Positions 59,307 to 64,000 of a stretch of DNA of 64,000 bases are shown piece after piece. How positions within the stretch are numbered: position 1 is the stretch's first letter; the number at the start of each line of letters is the position of its first letter. The DNA is taken from positions 62,001-126,000 of the forward strand of contig JBCCGR010000001.1 in the NCBI GenBank assembly GCA_039029195.1, written 5' to 3'. Under the pieces are notes generated by a model. The model ran no database searches, was not told the DNA's origin, and worked only from the letters and a program-made list of their open reading frames with translations. A program made the position numbers and the translations under genes. Source of the DNA: JBCCGR01 sp039029195. Its GTDB lineage: Bacteria; Pseudomonadota; Alphaproteobacteria; Rhizobiales; Rhizobiaceae.

Positions 59307-62300
59307 ATGCCTGTGAATGTTTTGCTTCGCGATTCTGCGCTTTTGGATGCAGACGGTTCAAATCCGTCTCGTGTCGGAACCGCGTACAAAGGATGGCTTG
59401 GTTCCACCGCACTTTGCGCGGTTGCACTGTCCGCGGGTCTGGCCCTGGCACCGGTCAACACGTCAGCACAGCAGTTCTGGGATGGCGGACCTCCCACTCT
59501 GACCAACAACAACATGGTTGAAGGCGGTGCTGGAACCTGGGACGGCGGCGGTTTCGTTGGAGCCAACAACAACTGGACCGACGCCGCCGGTGCTGCCAAC
59601 AGTGAATTCACGCCAAATGTCGATGTGGTCTTTAGTGGTGTCGGCGGCGGGGCGGTGAACGTGGCCGGTGCGGTTGCGATACGCGGTGTGACGTTCGATG
59701 CCAATGGCTACAATATCACCGGTGGCAATATAAATGCGTTGAGTGGAACCCGCACAATCACGGTTACCAACGCCGGGTTCACAGCATCGATTGCCAATAA
59801 CTGGCTGCCGAATGGTGGCAATGTCGACATTGTGAAAGACGGCGCAGGCACGCTGGCAATCGCAGGCAACATGTCCGGGCTTGGCGGCAGTACTACCCTG
59901 AGCGGCGGCACGCTTTCCCACCAGGCGGGTGGCGTTCTGCTTGGCTCAATCACCGCTGCTGCGGGAACCACGCTCGATCTTGCCGATACAATCGTCAACA
60001 ATAACGGCTTGGCCATCACCGGCACGGTGAACATCAATCAGACCGGTGGCGGTGCCCAGAAGGGCGGCACGATTTCAGGCGCTGGCGCCCTGCAAAAGAC
60101 AGGCACGGGCAATCTCACCATTTCGGGCAACAACACCTATGGGGGTGGAACGACAGTCGCCGGTGGTCGCATTGACACAGCCAATGTCGGTGCCTTGGGC
60201 GCAGGTTCGGTTCTCATAGACGCTGGCGCGGAGCTGCGATTGGCGGGTGCATTGACCACGGGCATCGTTGGCGGTGCAGGCAACGTTGGCCTTCAGGCGA
60301 ATGTGCTGAACACCGGTGGAAACAACGGCTCCGGAGTCCTTTCCGGTGTAGTTTCAGGTACGGGATCGATCACGAAATCAGGCACCGGTTCATTGACGCT
60401 TTCCGGTGCCAACACGTTCAGCGGTGGTATCACCGTTGCTGAAGGCACACTTAGCCTGGCTGGCAACAATGCTGCGGGCACCGGTGCCATCACGACAACC
60501 GGTTCAGTCATCGACTATGCCAACGGCGTGACGATCAACAACGCCGTCAATGTTAACTCCAACACCACACAATTTCAGGTGCTGGTTGGCTCAGCAACAC
60601 AGGCCGGGGTGATTTCTGAACTCGGCGGCGCACGCCCGATCGAAAAGATCGGCGGCGGAACGCTGGTAATTTCAGGTGCCAATACCTACACCGGCGATAC
60701 GGTTGTGACAGAAGGCACGTTGCAACTTGGTGCGGCTGAGCGCATCAACAATGCCAGCGATCTGGTGGTGAATGGCGGCACGTTCGCTCTAAACAATTTT
60801 TCCGAGTCGGTGGCCAATCTCACCGGAACCGGTGGCACAATTGCTTTCGGCGGAAATTCACGGCTCAACGTAACTCAAACAGTTGACGGGACCTACAGCG
60901 GTTCCATGTCTGGTGCTCATGCCGTCGACCACATCTACTTTGCAAAAGGTGGAGCCGCAGCGCTGACGCTGTCAGGCTCAAGCACAACCACCGGGTCCGG
61001 GCGGATCGAAGTTTCACAAGGTGAGTTAATAGTTTCAGGTGGCAACGCCATCGGCAACAGCGACATTGTTGGAACGACCGCAGGTGCAACATTTACACTT
61101 TTGAGTGATGAGACGATTGGCGCTCTTATCACCGGTGGTGTGGTCAACCTCAACGCCAACACGCTCACGCTGAACGGCATTCTCACCCATGTCGGTACGG
61201 ATATACTTGCTGATATCACGGGTACGGGTAATCTGGTGTTTCAAACCCAAACCAATGGTTTCAACAATACTCATCGAGTACATTCAGCGCTGAGCTTCAC
61301 CGGTGATATCACCATCAATTCCGGCGCCGTGATTATAAACGCATCCGAGCGCATCAACAACGCCACCGACCTGATTGTGAATGGCGGCGCCTTCATGCTC
61401 GACGGATTCACGGAGACGGTGGCCAACCTCTCCGGCACAGGGGGTGAAATCCAGACCGGTGCCGCTTCCGGACGGTTGATTGTCAACCAGACCGTCAATG
61501 GCAGCTATGCCGGGGTTATTTCCGGTGCGGGCGGGTTTACCAAGGGTGGCGCAGGTGTGCTGGAACTCTCCGGTGTCAACACCTATGCGGGCCAGACCAA
61601 TGTCACCGGCGGCACGCTTAATGTAAGCGGCTCCATTGCATCGACTGCAATCGCGTTGACCGGTGCCAGTATTCTTCAGGCCGACGGCGCGTCGTTGAAC
61701 GACAATGCGCAAATTGGGTTGACCGGCACATCGCAATTACAGCTTTCCGGCAATGAAACTGTTGGTCTGGTGGGCAGCGCGGCTGCCGGGACCACGGTAG
61801 CCCTCGGTGCAAATACGCTGACGTTGAACGGCATCGCGGGGGGAAACAGCACCGGTTTCGCAGGCACCATCACCGGCACCGGCAATGTTGTGGTCAATAT
61901 CGGTGATGATACGCTGACACTCTCCAATGCGGGCAATACTTTTACCGACCTCACCGTAAACGGCGGCACACTACGGGGCACTGTTGCTGGTTCACTGGGT
62001 GCCACCACGGGTGGTGTGACCGTAAACGGCGGCACATTGGATCTGAATGGTGCAACCCACACTAAGGGAGCACTTACCCAGACCGGTGGTTCCATCAACA
62101 ATGGTACATTAAACCTCACCAACGGCTTTTTTGGCCGCACGGGTGGCGGCGGCACGGCAACCATCAATGCGCCCTGGGTTGTTACCGCGATTGGCGGCAC
62201 GATCCCGACACTTGGTGCGACCGGCATCGTGGCCACCAATGCCACTGCCGCAGGGATTTCAGTTGTCGGCAATGCCATGGCACCCGCAATCAACAATGCG

Positions 62301-64000
62301 GCCGGTCATGGCATCCAGTTGAACAATTCAACCGGCGGCAACGTTTTAGTCACCGTTGGATCCGGTGCGGGAAGCAATATCACCGGCCTCGGCGGCGACG
62401 GCATCAACATCGTGTCCACCGGTGGCGGCACAGTCACGGTTGATGGCGGCAATGCGGCGATCACCATTCGTGGTGGCAATGCAGCCGGCAATGACGGCAT
62501 CGACATCACCGCCGACGGCAATACGGTTGTCAGTGTCACCGGCAACATCGTCGGTGATCCCGGTGTCGTGTTCAATTCCGCAGCTGGAGCCAATTTCACC
62601 CTGAATGGCGCTGGTGATGTGACCGGTGTTGGCGATGAGGGTGTTCTCGTCAACACGACCGGCGGCAATGGCGTTGTTCTGATCAATCGCGATGGCAATA
62701 TCACCGGCGACACGGATGGTGTGAGGGCAACATCCTCGTTCGCTGGCGCTGGTACTGGCACCGTAACCGTCACGGCTTTTGCAGGTCGCACGATTACGGG
62801 CGACAATGACAATAACGGCTCTGGTGCCGGTGTTGCCACTCGGACCGATCAGGGTCTCAACACGGTCAATGGCGCTGGGGCGATTGTTGGCGGAGAATTT
62901 GGTATTGATGCGCAAACGGCTAATGGTGGTTCGATCAACATCACCGGCACCGGTACCACCACCGCCAATGGCTTCGCGTCCACGGTTATCAATGCACAAG
63001 TCTTGGCGGGCAACGGTGCAGTAACAGTCAGCCGTTCGGGTGCGGTCAACAATACCGGAACCGGTGTTTCGAATGGTATCAATGCGACCAATGTTGGTAC
63101 CGGCACGATCAATATCGATTCAGGCTCGGTGACGCTCGCCAACGCGGCAACCGGTGCAGGTATCATCGCGAATTCCACCGGTGGTGGATCAGTGATGGTC
63201 GACAATGCCGGCGCCATCAATGGTGGCGCCGTTGGTATCCGCGCCCTGGCATCTGGTGGCGCAGGCAATGGAACCGTCACCGTGACGCTTGGTGCTGATA
63301 TCGGAAACGCTGACGCGCCGTCCAGCACCGGAGTCGTCACCCGGACGACCAACGGAACCAATACCATAACGGGCGCAGGGAACGTCACGGCAGACATTAT
63401 CGGCATTGATGTCCTCAGCAACGCCACCAACGCCGCCGATGGCAATGGCGATATTTTTGTGACCGGCTCGGGAACCACGACCGTAAATGCGGGTGGCAAT
63501 GTCGCCATCCAGGCCTTTTCCCAGGCGCTCAATGGTGATGTCACTATCAATCGAACCGGCCTGATCACCGGCATAACGGCGGGTATCAATGTCGGAACGG
63601 TGGGAACCGGCAACATAGCAATCACCAACACAGGCGGTGTGAATGTGTCGGCCAATGGCGCCACTGCGATCGGAGCTGGCCACAGCGGAGCCGGTGTCGG
63701 CAACGTGGTGATCAACGGTGCAGGCGCCATCAACAACACCGGTGCTGGCATGGCGTTTGGCATTCAGGCCACAAATGGATCGGCGGGCACGATCGATATC
63801 GATACCGGTGTGATAAATCTGAATGCTGCCTCCACCGGTACGGCTATTCGCGCCGTTTCCACTGGCGCCAGCATCGTCACTGTCAACAATGCCGGCGCGG
63901 TCAACGGTGGCCGGATCGGTGTGGATGCGCAGACGACGGGAGCAGGCACAGTCAGTGTGAGTGCCGACGCCGCGATTGGCGATGTCAACACACCAACCCT
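59307..64000 (+). CDS. Giant autotransporter-type adhesin with beta-strand repeats (partial)
   Basis: An uninterrupted frame from the ATG at 59307 to the window edge, at least 1564 codons. Residues 1-51 form an extended signal peptide: a polar N-terminus, then GWLGSTALCAVALSAGLALA, with probable cleavage near TSA-QQ. The mature part opens with WDGG and an N-N-W-T-D-A segment. It then repeats autotransporter-associated strands of the form L-T-I-S-G-N-N-T-Y-x-G-G-T-T-V. Further right it turns into shorter Gly/Asn/Thr-rich repeats. Codons for Gly, Thr, Ala, Asn and Val dominate and Cys is nearly absent, as expected of a secreted beta-helix. The C-terminal beta-barrel that would prove a type V system lies outside the window. 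Confidence 0.88.
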   Translation, partial: MPVNVLLRDSALLDADGSNPSRVGTAYKGWLGSTALCAVALSAGLALAPVNTSAQQFWDGGPPTLTNNNMVEGGAGTWDGGGFVGANNNWTDAAGAANSEFTPNVDVVFSGVGGGAVNVAGAVAIRGVTFDANGYNITGGNINALSGTRTITVTNAGFTASIANNWLPNGGNVDIVKDGAGTLAIAGNMSGLGGSTTLSGGTLSHQAGGVLLGSITAAAGTTLDLADTIVNNNGLAITGTVNINQTGGGAQKGGTISGAGALQKTGTGNLTISGNNTYGGGTTVAGGRIDTANVGALGAGSVLIDAGAELRLAGALTTGIVGGAGNVGLQANVLNTGGNNGSGVLSGVVSGTGSITKSGTGSLTLSGANTFSGGITVAEGTLSLAGNNAAGTGAITTTGSVIDYANGVTINNAVNVNSNTTQFQVLVGSATQAGVISELGGARPIEKIGGGTLVISGANTYTGDTVVTEGTLQLGAAERINNASDLVVNGGTFALNNFSESVANLTGTGGTIAFGGNSRLNVTQTVDGTYSGSMSGAHAVDHIYFAKGGAAALTLSGSSTTTGSGRIEVSQGELIVSGGNAIGNSDIVGTTAGATFTLLSDETIGALITGGVVNLNANTLTLNGILTHVGTDILADITGTGNLVFQTQTNGFNNTHRVHSALSFTGDITINSGAVIINASERINNATDLIVNGGAFMLDGFTETVANLSGTGGEIQTGAASGRLIVNQTVNGSYAGVISGAGGFTKGGAGVLELSGVNTYAGQTNVTGGTLNVSGSIASTAIALTGASILQADGASLNDNAQIGLTGTSQLQLSGNETVGLVGSAAAGTTVALGANTLTLNGIAGGNSTGFAGTITGTGNVVVNIGDDTLTLSNAGNTFTDLTVNGGTLRGTVAGSLGATTGGVTVNGGTLDLNGATHTKGALTQTGGSINNGTLNLTNGFFGRTGGGGTATINAPWVVTAIGGTIPTLGATGIVATNATAAGISVVGNAMAPAINNAAGHGIQLNNSTGGNVLVTVGSGAGSNITGLGGDGINIVSTGGGTVTVDGGNAAITIRGGNAAGNDGIDITADGNTVVSVTGNIVGDPGVVFNSAAGANFTLNGAGDVTGVGDEGVLVNTTGGNGVVLINRDGNITGDTDGVRATSSFAGAGTGTVTVTAFAGRTITGDNDNNGSGAGVATRTDQGLNTVNGAGAIVGGEFGIDAQTANGGSINITGTGTTTANGFASTVINAQVLAGNGAVTVSRSGAVNNTGTGVSNGINATNVGTGTINIDSGSVTLANAATGAGIIANSTGGGSVMVDNAGAINGGAVGIRALASGGAGNGTVTVTLGADIGNADAPSSTGVVTRTTNGTNTITGAGNVTADIIGIDVLSNATNAADGNGDIFVTGSGTTTVNAGGNVAIQAFSQALNGDVTINRTGLITGITAGINVGTVGTGNIAITNTGGVNVSANGATAIGAGHSGAGVGNVVINGAGAINNTGAGMAFGIQATNGSAGTIDIDTGVINLNAASTGTAIRAVSTGASIVTVNNAGAVNGGRIGVDAQTTGAGTVSVSADAAIGDVNTPT
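60739..61447 (+). repeat. Duplicated module inside the autotransporter
   Basis: Two segments about 600 bases apart encode nearly the same string: ERINNASDLVVNGGTFALNN then F-S-E-S-V-A-N-L-T-G-T-G-G from 60739, and ERINNATDLIVNGGAFMLDG then F-T-E-T-V-A-N-L-S-G-T-G-G from 61348. Each is followed by R-L-x-V-x-Q-T-V-x-G-x-Y-x-G. This marks an internal duplication of a whole repeat unit rather than just the short strand motif. Confidence 0.7.

Noticed and set aside
59463..63991. Numerous minus-strand open frames (up to about 300 residues) rich in Pro, Val and Ala across the right end
   Set aside because: They are antisense shadows of the Gly/Thr/Asn-rich repeat gene on the plus strand, lack start context and family motifs, and are low in complexity.
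59307..64000. CRISPR-like or tandem DNA repeats
   Set aside because: The repetition is at protein level with degenerate codons and there are no fixed-length spacers.

Overview
The window reads as chromosomal DNA of a metabolically versatile alphaproteobacterium, probably Hyphomicrobiales-like and possibly marine. This is an inference from gene families, moderate GC content and tightly coupled operons with ATGA overlaps; no rRNA or other marker gene is present. Almost all of it is catabolic and transport gene clusters. No tRNA, rRNA, CRISPR array or intact insertion sequence was seen.

Layout. 1-132 is the N-terminus of a glutathione S-transferase running off the left edge. 558-8385 (minus) is one operon: TAXI/TRAP transporter, cytoplasmic sulfatase, then homogentisate dioxygenase, maleylacetoacetate isomerase and fumarylacetoacetase, with a divergent LysR regulator at 8474. 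9525-11480 is an Old-Yellow-Enzyme/ferredoxin-reductase-type flavoenzyme cut by one in-frame TGA. 11662-13431 is a cyclooxygenase-like heme peroxidase whose distal histidine appears replaced. 13696-16567 holds D-lactate dehydrogenase and a frameshifted FMN alpha-hydroxyacid dehydrogenase, next to the tail of an IS3-type transposase (16568-16705). 16775-19078 encodes a DUF3604 protein.

19359-34987 (minus) is the most striking region: about 14 genes apparently transcribed together. They encode a molybdenum hydroxylase (two subunits), a 6-hydroxynicotinate-reductase-like protein, a UPF0280 protein, two tandem DUF1185 (AA_synth) proteins, a ferredoxin-NADP reductase, a Rieske oxygenase, a branched-chain-type ABC transporter with a fused permease, a MarR regulator and an enamidase-like amidohydrolase. 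Together they look like uptake, hydroxylation, reductive dearomatisation and hydrolytic opening of a nicotinate-like N-heteroaromatic compound in a probable aerobe. Two copies of one palindromic motif lie upstream of its first gene and of the Rieske gene.

35257-35904 is a DsbA/HCCA-isomerase-like protein. 36209-44425 is a polyol (sorbitol/mannitol) operon with a LacI regulator, ABC transporter, two polyol dehydrogenases and a P-loop kinase; matching palindromes lie upstream of the regulator and of the transporter. 44672-51265 is a MarR-controlled divergon pairing a tripartite tricarboxylate (TTT) transporter with two more cytoplasmic sulfatases. 51403-58477 is a compact cofactor F420 operon: cofG, cofH, cofD, cofC, cofE, an NADPH:F420 oxidoreductase, an F420-type luciferase-like oxidoreductase and a RutR-like TetR regulator. 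58569-59006 is a GFA-domain protein. 59307 to the right edge is the start of a giant autotransporter-type repeat protein, open over at least 1564 codons.

Themes: three Cys-type sulfatases without signal peptides, each beside a high-affinity tripartite importer, suggest import of sulfated organics before desulfation in the cytoplasm. At least two genes are broken by single changes, which may be real decay or sequencing error.
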